DNA of 64,000 nucleotides from 2-02-FULL-55-14 sp964534125. Its GTDB lineage: Bacteria > Bacteroidota > Ignavibacteria > UBA10030. The notes beneath the pieces are model-generated. The model had not been told where the DNA came from. It searched no databases and saw only the letters and a list, made by a program, of their open reading frames with translations. The stretch covers positions 186,001 to 250,000 of the forward strand of contig CAZHOJ010000004.1 in assembly GCA_964534125.1 (NCBI GenBank), in the 5' to 3' direction. Below, one piece after another: positions 8,114-16,329 of the stretch; the stretch's first letter is position 1; every line of letters starts with the position of its first letter. The translations under genes and the position numbers were made by a program.

Positions 8114-9510
8114 ACACGAACACAGCCAGCAAGCCGGCCATCCTTGTCGTCGACGACGAGAAGGTCGTGCGTGATTCGCTTACGAAATGGTTCGAGCAGG
8201 ACGGATACGATGTGGAGAGTGCGGAGAACGGTGCCGAGGCGCTGAAGAAGTTGCAGCAGCGGAAACGCGACCTCCTCCTGCTGGACATCAAGATGCCGGG
8301 GATGGACGGGATGGAGCTGCAGGAACGGGTGATGGAGATCGACAAACAGGCCACTATTATCTTCATCACGGCCCATGCGACCATCGAGTCGGCGGTGAAG
8401 GCGCTGAAGCGCGGAGCGTTCGACTACGTGACGAAGCCGGTCGATCCCGACTATCTCTCGCATGTCGTGTCGAATGCGCTGAAGGCCCGGTCGCTGTCCC
8501 AGGAGAACGAGCGGCTTCGCGAGTCCCTCTCGGTGGCTGCAGCTTCCGATGAGATCGTCGGCGAGTCGCCGCAAATGAAGAAGATCTTCGACCTCATCGA
8601 AACGGTCGCCAGGACCGATACGACCGTGATGATCCGGGGCGAGAGCGGCACGGGCAAGGAGCTCGTCGCACGGGCGATCCACTCCAGGAGTTCGCGACGG
8701 TTCTTTCCTATTGTCCCCGTGAACTGCGGTGCGCTCACAGAAGGTCTGCTGGAGAGCGAACTGTTCGGCCACGAACGGGGCGCCTTCACAGGTGCACACT
8801 ACCGGAGGAAGGGGAAGCTGGAACTGGCGGACGGGGGTACGCTCTTTCTGGACGAGGTGGGCAATATCAGCGCGAAGACACAGATGGACCTGCTGCGGGT
8901 CCTCGAGACACGCCAGTTCACGCGCGTCGGAGGGAATGAGGTCATCACGGTCGATTTTCGCGTCGTGTGCGCCACGAACACCGACCTGGAGCAAGCAGTG
9001 AAGCAGGGAATATTTCGCGAAGACCTGTTCTACAGGCTGAACGTGTTCACCATCAATCTTCCGCCGCTGCGGGAGCGGCGCAGCGACATACCAATGCTCG
9101 TGGACCACTTCGTGAAGAAATACGCGCTCCAGATGAACAAGGCGGTGAAGGGGCTCACGTCAGAGGCGATGGATGCGGTCGTCGGGTATTCCTGGCCGGG
9201 CAATATCCGGGAGCTCGAGAATGCTATCGAGCGGGCAATGGTGGTCGGATCTGCACAATATCTGGCTCCGGGTGATCTGCCGTTCAATCTCACCGAAAGT
9301 GAACACAAGGTGAGGGAAGGAACGCTCGACGATATCGAAAGAGCATACATCCTCGAGATACTCGAGAAGAACAACTGGAACATCAGCCGGTCGGCGCAGG
9401 AACTTGCCATCGACAGAGTGACGCTCTACCATAAGATAGAGAAGTACGGGTTTGAGAGGCCCCAGTCCAAACGGGTCGAGGGGCGACAGCGCCCGGAAAG
9501 CGTCGAATGA
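8110..9510 (+). CDS. NtrC-family sigma54-dependent response regulator
   Basis: A 466-residue protein with three complete parts. The receiver (1 to about 125) has phospho-acceptor Asp59 in LLLLDIKMPG. The AAA+ domain (about 145-380) has Walker A GESGTGKE, the sigma54-contact motif GAFTGA, Walker B GGTLFLDEVG and the R-finger region. The C-terminal Fis-type helix-turn-helix is NISRSAQELAIDRVTLYHKI. It activates transcription by sigma54 RNA polymerase when phosphorylated, presumably by the overlapping haem-c kinase. Several sigma54-like sites in this window are candidate targets. Confidence 0.95.
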   Translation: MNTNTASKPAILVVDDEKVVRDSLTKWFEQDGYDVESAENGAEALKKLQQRKRDLLLLDIKMPGMDGMELQERVMEIDKQATIIFITAHATIESAVKALKRGAFDYVTKPVDPDYLSHVVSNALKARSLSQENERLRESLSVAAASDEIVGESPQMKKIFDLIETVARTDTTVMIRGESGTGKELVARAIHSRSSRRFFPIVPVNCGALTEGLLESELFGHERGAFTGAHYRRKGKLELADGGTLFLDEVGNISAKTQMDLLRVLETRQFTRVGGNEVITVDFRVVCATNTDLEQAVKQGIFREDLFYRLNVFTINLPPLRERRSDIPMLVDHFVKKYALQMNKAVKGLTSEAMDAVVGYSWPGNIRELENAIERAMVVGSAQYLAPGDLPFNLTESEHKVREGTLDDIERAYILEILEKNNWNISRSAQELAIDRVTLYHKIEKYGFERPQSKRVEGRQRPESVE

Positions 9511-9556
9511 CAAACCTCTTCGGGCCGTTCCCCGATGAGGAGATAAATGGGGAGAT

Positions 9557-10117
9557 GTGAGGTCCGGACATTCAGGAACGACGGTGCCCCAGACCATCAG
9601 GATACTCACACCCCCGAAGCTCACTCCGCATTACATCCGGCCTGTCGCGGACGCACTGGAGCATCAGTTCCACGCAACGGTCATCCATCAGGACTACACG
9701 TTCGACCTTCAACATGCGCTGGACCGTGTCCGCGGGCAATACCTGTCCGCAGCGCTGCTCCGGCAGATGTGCGCGGACTTTCCTGCCGGCGATGGCACCA
9801 AGCTGGTGGGTATCACCGACGTCGACCTCTATGCTCCGGTGCTGACATTCGTCTTCGGGGAAGCACAACTCAACGGAACGTGCGCTATCCTTTCATCCTT
9901 CCGGCTCAGGAACGAGTTCTATGGTATCCCTTCCGATGCCTCGATCCTTCAGCAGCGTATCGTCAAGGAATCGGTACATGAGACAGGCCATCTCTTCGGA
10001 CTGATCCACTGCCACACCTTCGATTGCGTCATGCGGTCCTCGACATACGTCGAGGAGATAGACCTGAAGACCGCAATTCTCTGCCCGGCATGCCGTGAAA
10101 AACTCCAGAATGTTTAG
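9557..10117 (+). CDS. Archaemetzincin-type zinc metalloprotease
   Basis: The C-terminal half has the archaemetzincin signature: HETGHLFGLIH (HExxHxxGxxH zinc site), then CHTFDCVM and a closing CPAC, giving the CX4CXM...CXXC pattern of the family, which binds a second zinc. The length (186 residues) is normal for AmzA-like proteins. The start is uncertain: GTG at 9557 is used here, and GTG near 9584 (giving PQTIRILTPP early in the protein) is a fair alternative. It follows the sigma54 regulator by about 46 bases and may be co-transcribed. Substrates of this family are unknown. Confidence 0.85.
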   Translation: MRSGHSGTTVPQTIRILTPPKLTPHYIRPVADALEHQFHATVIHQDYTFDLQHALDRVRGQYLSAALLRQMCADFPAGDGTKLVGITDVDLYAPVLTFVFGEAQLNGTCAILSSFRLRNEFYGIPSDASILQQRIVKESVHETGHLFGLIHCHTFDCVMRSSTYVEEIDLKTAILCPACREKLQNV

Positions 10118-10166
10118 ATTCTCAACACCGCAATATTCTCAAGATTGAGAAAGGCGAAATTTCGCC
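10118..10166. promoter_or_regulatory. Cluster of palindromes upstream of the oxidoreductase operon
   Basis: Within 49 bases lie ATTCTCAA (10118-10125), the perfect palindrome TTCTCAAGATTGAGAA (10136-10151) and the perfect palindrome GGCGAAATTTCGCC (10153-10166). They are about 105-155 bases upstream of the predicted start of the sigma54-like promoter at 10246, where an NtrC-type activator would bind. Confidence 0.5.
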
Positions 10167-10245
10167 GTTCCCATACTCGGGCACCTCCCTCCCGAAAGAA
10201 GCCACAGTTGGCACCTTCCCGCCGGTTTTTCAAGGCCGATGGTCA

Positions 10246-10261
10246 TGGCACGCAGATTGTC
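10246..10261 (+). promoter_or_regulatory. Candidate sigma54 promoter for the 2-oxoacid oxidoreductase operon
   Basis: TGGCACG-CAGA-TTGTC is a full match to the -24 element and the TTG of the -12 element with exact spacing, but the last conserved base is T rather than C. The predicted start is near 10271, 23 bases before the first ATG. A second TGGCAC at 10209 has a GC at nine-base rather than ten-base spacing. Confidence 0.45.
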
Positions 10262-10293
10262 CTGTGATTTCCCAGATAACCGGAGGAATTGGA

Positions 10294-10548
10294 ATGATCC
10301 GAGGAACAGTCATCGTCAACACCGAATTGTGCAAAGGATGCGAGCTTTGCATCGAAGCATGTCCGCAGAACTGCCTGACGCTTTCCCAAAGCCTGAACAA
10401 GAAGGGGTACCGGTTTGCAGAACTGCGTGACGACACTTGCACTGGATGCGAGAATTGCGCGCTCGTATGCCCTGATGTTGTGCTGACGGTGTATAGGGAA
10501 CCGAAGAAGCGGAAAACAGCACCCCAGGGACCAAAGGTGGCCGCATGA
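10294..10548 (+). CDS. 2-oxoacid:ferredoxin oxidoreductase, ferredoxin (delta) subunit
   Basis: An 84-residue protein with two [4Fe-4S] motifs: CKGCELCIEACP near residue 13 and CTGCENCALVCP near 50. The start at 10294 is preceded by GGAGG (10281-10285); an upstream in-frame ATG at 10264 lies next to the predicted promoter and is less likely. It is the first gene of a delta-alpha-beta-gamma oxidoreductase operon and should pass electrons from the TPP subunit to free ferredoxin. Its stop overlaps the next start. Confidence 0.88.
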   Translation: MIRGTVIVNTELCKGCELCIEACPQNCLTLSQSLNKKGYRFAELRDDTCTGCENCALVCPDVVLTVYREPKKRKTAPQGPKVAA

Positions 10549-11627
10549 ACCCAGAACTCCGACGATCAGCCCCCACGCTGATGAAGGGGAACGAAGCGCT
10601 TGCGGAAGCCGCCCTCCGGGCGGGGATGGATGCGTATTTCGGATATCCCATAACTCCTCAATCTGAGGTACTTGAATACCTCATCAGGTACGGTCCAAAA
10701 CGCGGTGTCGTCGTCCTTCAGGCAGAGAGCGAAGTGGCCTCGATCAACATGGTATACGGCGCGGCTGCGGCCGGTGCCAGGGTCATGATCACGTCCTCCT
10801 CTCCCGGTATCAGCCTCATGCAGGAAGGAATCTCCTACATCGCCTCGGCTCAGATACCGTGTCTTCTCGCAAATGTGCAGCGCGGAGGTCCCGGCCTTGG
10901 GACCATCCAGCCGGCACAAGGCGATTATTTCCAGGCGACGAAGGGAGGAGGGCACGGTGACTACAGGCTGATCGTGCTCGCTCCGGCTTCCGTCCAGGAG
11001 ATGGCCGACCATGTGATCGAGGGGTTCCGGCTGGCGGAGAAGTACAGGAATCCCGCGATGATCCTTTCCGATGGAGCGCTCGGCCAGATGATGGAGACCG
11101 TGCAGCTGCCGGAAGAAGGGCAACTTCCCAAGACGGTCCCCGACTGGGCGACGCGCGGCAAGCCGGAGGGGAAGGAGCGGCGCATTGTGACCTCTCTCTT
11201 CATACAGCCCGAGAAAATGGAGGAGGTCAACCTTACGCTGCAGGAGAAGTACGCCCGCATGCAGGTCGAAGCTCGGGCGGAGATGTTCCATATCGATGAT
11301 GCCGAGATCGTCCTTGTGGCCTTTGGCCTCTCGTCACGCATATGCCAGAAGGTCGTTGAACTTGCGCGTGAGCAGGGGATCAGGGCAGGGCTCATCCGGC
11401 CGATCACGCTCTATCCGTTCCCGACCGCCATCATCCGTGAAGCGGCAGAACGGGTGGACCGCTTCCTCGTCGTCGAAATGAATGCAGGCCAGATGGTCGA
11501 AGATGTGCGGTTGGCTGTGGAGGGGAGAAGGCCGGTCGATTTCACCGGCCGAATGGGAGGCATCATTCCGACAGCCGAAGAGATCCTCGAGAAGATGCAG
11601 CAGCTCCATCACACTGTACAGATATAG
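10545..11627 (+). CDS. 2-oxoacid:ferredoxin oxidoreductase alpha subunit (KorA/VorB family)
   Basis: A 360-residue subunit starting with LMKGNEALAEAALRAGMDAYFGYPITPQSEV, the pyrimidine-binding part of the TPP fold seen in KorA and VorB. With the beta subunit it oxidatively decarboxylates a 2-oxoacid to the acyl-CoA while reducing ferredoxin. Sequence style and gene order fit the 2-oxoglutarate (Kor) or branched-chain (Vor) enzymes; I cannot separate these two from sequence alone. It overlaps the delta gene by four bases and is three bases from the beta gene. Confidence 0.87.
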   Translation: MNPELRRSAPTLMKGNEALAEAALRAGMDAYFGYPITPQSEVLEYLIRYGPKRGVVVLQAESEVASINMVYGAAAAGARVMITSSSPGISLMQEGISYIASAQIPCLLANVQRGGPGLGTIQPAQGDYFQATKGGGHGDYRLIVLAPASVQEMADHVIEGFRLAEKYRNPAMILSDGALGQMMETVQLPEEGQLPKTVPDWATRGKPEGKERRIVTSLFIQPEKMEEVNLTLQEKYARMQVEARAEMFHIDDAEIVLVAFGLSSRICQKVVELAREQGIRAGLIRPITLYPFPTAIIREAAERVDRFLVVEMNAGQMVEDVRLAVEGRRPVDFTGRMGGIIPTAEEILEKMQQLHHTVQI

Positions 11628-11630
11628 GAC

Positions 11631-12413
11631 ATGAGCATGGACACACATGATGGACTGAACGGATTTGAACTCATCTATTCGAAGCCGGGTACGCTGACGG
11701 AAACGCCAACGCATTACTGCCCCGGATGCGGCCATGGTGTCGTGCATCGCGTGCTGATGGAGGTCGTGAAGGAGATGGGGATCCAGGACAAGACGATCGG
11801 CATTGCACCCGTCGGCTGTTCGGTGTTCGCATACCACTACATGAATGTCGATATGCAGGAAGCTGCACACGGCAGGGCAACAGCTGTCGCCACAGGGGTC
11901 AAACGCGTACTGCCGGACCGGTTCGTCTTCACATATCAGGGGGACGGCGACCTCGCGGCCATCGGCACGAGCGAGACGATCCACACGGTGAACCGGGGCG
12001 AGAACATCCTGATCGTGTTCATCAACAACGGCGTGTATGGCATGACCGGCGGACAGATGGCGCCGACCACTCTCCCCGGGATGACGACGACGACCTCGCC
12101 CTTCGGGCGGGAAGTGAAAACGATGGGGCATCCGTTGAACATCACGTCCCTCGTCGCCAATCTGCCGGGGGCGCTGTATGTGACACGTCAGAGCGTGCAC
12201 ACGCCCGGTGCAGTACGGAAGTTGAAAAAGGCCGTCAGGGCATCGTTCGAATACCAGAAGGCCGACAAAGGCACCTGTTTCATCGAGGTCGTCTCGAACT
12301 GTCCGTCGGGCTGGAAGATGACCCCCGTCGAGGCGAACACGTGGATGGAAAAGACGATGTTCCCCGTCTATCCGCCGGGTGACCTGAAACTCCCGCCACC
12401 GGGACTGAACTAG
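11631..12413 (+). CDS. 2-oxoacid:ferredoxin oxidoreductase beta subunit (TPP-binding)
   Basis: A 260-residue protein with CPGCGHG near residue 29 and a thiamine-diphosphate motif GDGDLAAIG (about 104) followed by NNGVYGMTGGQ. These are standard for the beta subunit of KorB/VorA-type enzymes, which bind TPP and in many members a [4Fe-4S] cluster through the CPGC cysteines. The 90-base gap to the gamma gene holds a small CCCGG/CCGGG hairpin but no obvious promoter. Confidence 0.88.
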   Translation: MSMDTHDGLNGFELIYSKPGTLTETPTHYCPGCGHGVVHRVLMEVVKEMGIQDKTIGIAPVGCSVFAYHYMNVDMQEAAHGRATAVATGVKRVLPDRFVFTYQGDGDLAAIGTSETIHTVNRGENILIVFINNGVYGMTGGQMAPTTLPGMTTTTSPFGREVKTMGHPLNITSLVANLPGALYVTRQSVHTPGAVRKLKKAVRASFEYQKADKGTCFIEVVSNCPSGWKMTPVEANTWMEKTMFPVYPPGDLKLPPPGLN

Positions 12414-12503
12414 GAACGGACCCCGGCGATCCGGGCCCGAACAGCGATCGAACCGCTGTCACGCTGCCGGCATTGCGGAGGGGATCTTGCATGGAGTGAG
12501 TCT

Positions 12504-13079
12504 ATGACAAAAGCACATGAGCTTATCATCGCTGGATTCGGAGGGCAGGGTGCCCTCTCGATGGGGCAGATCCTGTCATATGCGGCGACCATCGAGGCCA
12601 AGGAGGTCAGCTGGATGCCCTCGTATGGTCCGGAGATGCGCGGCGGGACGGCCAATTGCATCGTCATCATTTCCGAGGGGAGGATCAGCTCGCCCATCGT
12701 CACCACGTTCGATTCGGCGATCATCCTCAATCAGCCGTCGATGGACAAGTTCTTCCTGAAGGTGCGTCCATCCGGCCTGGTGATGGCCGAACAGTCCACC
12801 GTGATGTCGGTCCCCGATGATGACACCAGACAGGTCGTCCTCATTCCCGCTGCGGTCGAGGCCGACGGGTTGGGCTCCCGTCAGGTGGCAAACATGGTCA
12901 TGCTGGGGGCGTTCCTGGAGCGGCAACCGCTCGTCGATCGCGCGAGCGTCCTCAAGGCGCTCGAGAAGGTCCTGCCAGCACACCGCAGGCATCTGCTGGA
13001 CACGAACAGGCGTGCGCTGGAAAAAGGGGCGGAGCTTGCACGGGCTGCTCACACGAACAAGGAAACTCACGTCGTTTGA
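12504..13079 (+). CDS. 2-oxoacid:ferredoxin oxidoreductase gamma subunit
   Basis: A 191-residue protein of the KorC/VorC gamma family. It begins ELIIAGFGGQGALSMGQILSYAA and contains SWMPSYGPEMRGGTANC, both hallmarks of this CoA-contacting subunit. It is last of the four oxidoreductase subunits; two small genes follow in the same direction before a strong terminator. Confidence 0.87.
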   Translation: MTKAHELIIAGFGGQGALSMGQILSYAATIEAKEVSWMPSYGPEMRGGTANCIVIISEGRISSPIVTTFDSAIILNQPSMDKFFLKVRPSGLVMAEQSTVMSVPDDDTRQVVLIPAAVEADGLGSRQVANMVMLGAFLERQPLVDRASVLKALEKVLPAHRRHLLDTNRRALEKGAELARAAHTNKETHVV

Positions 13080-13099
13080 CCACGAAGAGGGAACGCACC

Positions 13100-13360
13100 A
13101 TGAGTACCCTGCCACATTGCGAGCACGCATGCCGGACGACATGCGCCATGCTGAATACGATCCTTCGGGAAGAGACCGAGCTCATCAAACTGTACGAGAC
13201 GGCTCTTTCAGAGTGCGACTACCCCGATGTCCAGGGATTCGTTCGGGAGATCATGGAAGCGAAGAGCGGTGCGATCCTTCAGATTCTGCAGAAGCTCAAT
13301 GAGCTGCGGGCCAGAGGCGAGATCGGGAATGGTGTTATGGCAAGTTTTCAGGGGCCGTGA
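13100..13360 (+). CDS. Small predicted helical protein of unknown function
   Basis: An 86-residue product from the ATG at 13100, preceded by GAGGGAA. Four Cys/His lie in the first 15 residues (HCEHACRTTC), followed by a mostly helical, charged sequence (LREETELIKLYETALSECD, EIMEAKSG) that recalls a short ferritin-like or four-helix segment. It sits between the oxidoreductase gamma gene and a universal stress gene and is likely in the same transcript. I do not recognise a family. Confidence 0.6.
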   Translation: MSTLPHCEHACRTTCAMLNTILREETELIKLYETALSECDYPDVQGFVREIMEAKSGAILQILQKLNELRARGEIGNGVMASFQGP

Positions 13361-13390
13361 CCGGCTCGGACCGCTCGAAGGAGGAAAACG

Positions 13391-13885
13391 ATGAAACCTT
13401 CGTTCAGGAAGATCCTCGTCGCAACAGATTTCTCGGACCTGTCGGCAACGGCCGTGGAGTATGCACGATCGCTTGCGGAGTCCTACGGAGCGGAACTCCT
13501 TCTCATCCACGTCATTGACGATGCCCCAGCACTTGCGTTCCACACGATGGAACTGACGACGGACATCGTGATTGAGGACACGACGAGGAACGCAGAAGAG
13601 CATCTTGAACAGTTCGTTCGGGAGCACGACATCCGTGGGCCCCAGGGGATCAGGCTCATCACGCGGCGCGGGAATCCGCATGAGGAGATTTGCCGCTTTT
13701 CCAGCGAGGAGCAGGTCGACCTCATCGTCATGGCAACACATGGCCGCACCGGGCTGGCGCATGTACTGCTGGGAAGCGTCACAGAGAAAGTGGTGCAGCA
13801 CGCGAGGATCCCCGTGCTGACCATCAAGCCGGAGATGGTCCATCAGACCGGCGAGAAGGGTAAAACAGAGGAATCCCAGACTTAG
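13391..13885 (+). CDS. Universal stress protein (UspA family)
   Basis: A 164-residue single Usp domain. The start FRKILVATDFSDLSATAVEYA and the C-terminal ATP-binding signature MATHGRTGLAHVLLGSVTEKV...PVLTIK (G-2X-G-9X-G-S type) are clear. It is preceded by GGAGG and ends the oxidoreductase operon just before a terminator. Usp proteins in such settings are usually linked to energy or redox stress; no specific partner is seen. Confidence 0.92.
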   Translation: MKPSFRKILVATDFSDLSATAVEYARSLAESYGAELLLIHVIDDAPALAFHTMELTTDIVIEDTTRNAEEHLEQFVREHDIRGPQGIRLITRRGNPHEEICRFSSEEQVDLIVMATHGRTGLAHVLLGSVTEKVVQHARIPVLTIKPEMVHQTGEKGKTEESQT

Positions 13886-13918
13886 AACATCTTCATCCTC
13901 CCTGGCATTACAGATAGC

Positions 13919-13941
13919 GCCCCCGAACCGGGGGCTTTTTT
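13919..13941 (+). terminator. Rho-independent terminator of the oxidoreductase operon
   Basis: A perfect 7-bp GC stem (GCCCCCG 13919-13925 / CGGGGGC 13929-13935) with loop AAC is followed by six T (13936-13941). Confidence 0.92.
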
Positions 13942-13991
13942 CGTCGCTAACCTCCCAAATACACAACGGTCAGGGTATCATTCTATCATTC

Positions 13992-14001
13992 CTGAGAATA
14001 G
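13992..14001. promoter_or_regulatory. Candidate activator box upstream of the cytochrome operon
   Basis: CTGAGAAT (13992-13999) is ATTCTCAG on the other strand, the same octamer as at 6348. It is flanked by a second half in ATTCT...AGAAT and by AGAA-TAG-TTCT. It lies about 75-80 bases upstream of the start predicted from the sigma54-like site at 14046. Confidence 0.35.
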
Positions 14002-14045
14002 TTCTTCCCTTGCTGCCCTTTTTTTAATGGTTTTGGTGAAATTGG

Positions 14046-14061
14046 CGGCATGACGTTTGCG
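14046..14061 (+). promoter_or_regulatory. Candidate sigma54 promoter for the multihaem cytochrome operon
   Basis: CGGCATG-ACGT-TTGCG carries GG (14047-14048) and GC (14059-14060) at exact ten-base spacing, with CAYG and TTGC conserved. Predicted transcription start is near 14072, leaving a leader of about 70 bases before the ATG at 14141. No comparable sigma70 promoter was seen in this stretch. Confidence 0.6.
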
Positions 14062-14140
14062 AAACTGCGTCGTTGAAGAAATCCATAGAGCTTATTGATG
14101 GAATGTTCAACACTGAATCATCGTCGCTTCTGAGACCAAC

Positions 14141-16321
14141 ATGGATGTGAAAACAATCGCCTTTCGAGTTCTGGTCCCCCTGTTGCTGTTCATGCTTGTG
14201 CCCGGTCAGTCATCGTCCCAATCCAGGGACGACTGCCTGATGTGCCACTCGGACGAATCGCTGACGACCGAGCGGAATGGGCGTACGGTATCTCTCTACG
14301 TGGATGAAGCACACTTTGCCGGCTCGGTCCACGAACGGCTGGTCTGCGTCGCATGCCATACCGGCTTCAATCCTGAGGAACTGCCTCACAAAGAGAACAT
14401 CCGGCCTGTCAACTGCATGGTCTGTCATACGGATGCGGGTCGCGCGCACGCGTTTCATCCGCAGATGGCGAATGTACGGGGACGGGAGCAGGATGACGAT
14501 AAGAACTGCAAGACCTGCCACGGTCAGCATGACGTCATGCGGATCACTGACCGTCAGACAGGGCACGCAGGTCCGGAGGTCGCGGACCTCTGCGGCACCT
14601 GTCATGGTGATGTCGTGGAAGCGTTCACTATCTCTGCCCATGGATCAGCGCTTGCGGAGGGAGTGACCGGTGCGCCGAACTGCATCACCTGCCATCAGAA
14701 CGATGTGGTTCATGGCCGTCATGGATCGGAGGATCTCGTTGTCGCGAAGCAGGTGCAGGAGAAGCTTTGCCTGAGCTGTCATCTGGACGATCCCAATGTG
14801 CGAGCCCGGACATCTCCGACCGCCGGGTTCATCATGGCATATGACGCAAGCGTCCACGGCAAGGCGATCCTGGAGGGGAACGGGGATGCCGCCAGCTGCG
14901 TGGATTGTCACGGGTCGCACCAGATGGCGAAAGCGGTGGCCTCGGGCTCTCTTGTGAACAAGGCGCATATCTCCGAGACGTGCGCACAGTGTCATGGCGA
15001 TATCGAGAAGGTCTACGCGGAGAGCGCCCACGGCGTCGCTCTGGCAAGGGGAGTGCAGGATGCGCCGGCGTGCACAGATTGTCACGGTGAACATAACATC
15101 CTCGGCCACCTCGATCCGGACTCTCCTGTTGCAGCAAAGAACGTCTCTTCGATGGTCTGTTCTCCCTGCCACAGCTCTGTGAAGCTCTCGGAGAAATACG
15201 GCATCAATTCTGACAGATTCTCCACGTATTCGGACAGCTATCATGGCCTCGCCGTCTCTGCCCAGTCAGTCGAGGCGGCGAACTGCGCCAGTTGTCATGG
15301 TGCGCACAACATCAAGAATTCTCAGGACTCGACATCGACGGTCCACAAGGACAACCTTGCAAAGACCTGCGGCGCCTGCCACCCGGGCGCGAACGCCCGG
15401 TTCGCCATGGGCAAGGTCCACGTCGACGTAACGTCCAGGGACGAGCCGATCCTGTACTGGGTCTCGTCGGCGTACATCATCATGATCATCGTCGTCATCG
15501 GCGGGATGCTCATCCACAATCTGCTCGATTTCGTGAGGAAGTCCCGGCGCAAGCTCATGGTGCGGCGGGGACTCATCGTGGAGGAGCGGCTTGCTCACCG
15601 GCTGTATGTGCGGATGACGCTATCTGAGCGTCTGCAGCACGCGACGCTCGCCATCAGTTTCATCCTTCTGGTCATCACCGGTTTCGCACTTCGTTATCCG
15701 GATGCATGGTGGGTGGCGTCGGTGCGGGAGATAAGCCCCCTGATGTTCGACATCCGTGGGATCGTGCACAGGATCGCGGCAGTGGTTCTCGTGGCTGTGA
15801 GCCTGTACCACACATGGTACGCCATCGCCACGGAGCGGGGGCGCCAGCTCATCAAGGATCTTCTGCCCGTGATGTCAGACCTGACAGACGCAATTGCCGT
15901 CCTCAAGTACAATCTCGGGCTGTCCGAGGAAAAACCGAAGTTCGGCCGCTTCAGCTACATCGAGAAGAGCGAATACTGGGCCCTCGTGTGGGGGACGGTC
16001 GTGATGGGCGTGACAGGAGTGATCCTGTGGTTCGACAACACGTTCCTTGGACTGTTGACGAAGCTGGGGTGGGACGTCGCCCGCACGGTGCACTACTATG
16101 AGGCGTGGCTCGCGACGCTTGCCATCATCGTTTGGCACTTCTACTTCATCATGTTCAATCCGGACATCTATCCCATCAATCTGGCGTTCTGGAAGGGGAC
16201 ACTTACGGAAGAAGAGATGGCAGAGGAACATCCCCTAGAGCTGGAGCGCATTCACAGGGAGGAAGCGGACGAGGTCGAGAATGCCCCGTACCGGCACCAC
16301 ACGCTCGACGTGAAGGAGTGA
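14141..16321 (+). CDS. 13-haem cytochrome c fused to a cytochrome b561-like membrane domain
   Basis: A 726-residue protein. A signal peptide (1 to about 27, ending before SQSRDDCLMCH) precedes 13 CXXCH motifs spread to about residue 420. Then come five hydrophobic helices: one at about 438-462, and four in a b561-like block (about 500-660) with His residues such as VHR, LYH and WHF placed to hold b haems. This would let one polypeptide take electrons from quinol and pass them along a periplasmic haem chain, or the reverse. Its haem part resembles the next gene and its membrane part the gene after that. It is first of the operon behind the sigma54-like site. Confidence 0.88.
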   Translation: MDVKTIAFRVLVPLLLFMLVPGQSSSQSRDDCLMCHSDESLTTERNGRTVSLYVDEAHFAGSVHERLVCVACHTGFNPEELPHKENIRPVNCMVCHTDAGRAHAFHPQMANVRGREQDDDKNCKTCHGQHDVMRITDRQTGHAGPEVADLCGTCHGDVVEAFTISAHGSALAEGVTGAPNCITCHQNDVVHGRHGSEDLVVAKQVQEKLCLSCHLDDPNVRARTSPTAGFIMAYDASVHGKAILEGNGDAASCVDCHGSHQMAKAVASGSLVNKAHISETCAQCHGDIEKVYAESAHGVALARGVQDAPACTDCHGEHNILGHLDPDSPVAAKNVSSMVCSPCHSSVKLSEKYGINSDRFSTYSDSYHGLAVSAQSVEAANCASCHGAHNIKNSQDSTSTVHKDNLAKTCGACHPGANARFAMGKVHVDVTSRDEPILYWVSSAYIIMIIVVIGGMLIHNLLDFVRKSRRKLMVRRGLIVEERLAHRLYVRMTLSERLQHATLAISFILLVITGFALRYPDAWWVASVREISPLMFDIRGIVHRIAAVVLVAVSLYHTWYAIATERGRQLIKDLLPVMSDLTDAIAVLKYNLGLSEEKPKFGRFSYIEKSEYWALVWGTVVMGVTGVILWFDNTFLGLLTKLGWDVARTVHYYEAWLATLAIIVWHFYFIMFNPDIYPINLAFWKGTLTEEEMAEEHPLELERIHREEADEVENAPYRHHTLDVKE

Positions 16322-16329
16322 CCCCTGGC

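Noticed and set aside
10209..10223. TGGCAC...GC as the sigma54 promoter of the oxidoreductase operon
   Set aside because: The GG to GC spacing is nine, not ten; the site at 10246 has exact spacing, though its -12 is GT.
16105..16329. An upstream extension of the 19-haem gene
   Set aside because: It overlaps the end of the preceding cytochrome in another frame and would bury the signal peptide; ATG 16330 gives a clean signal sequence.
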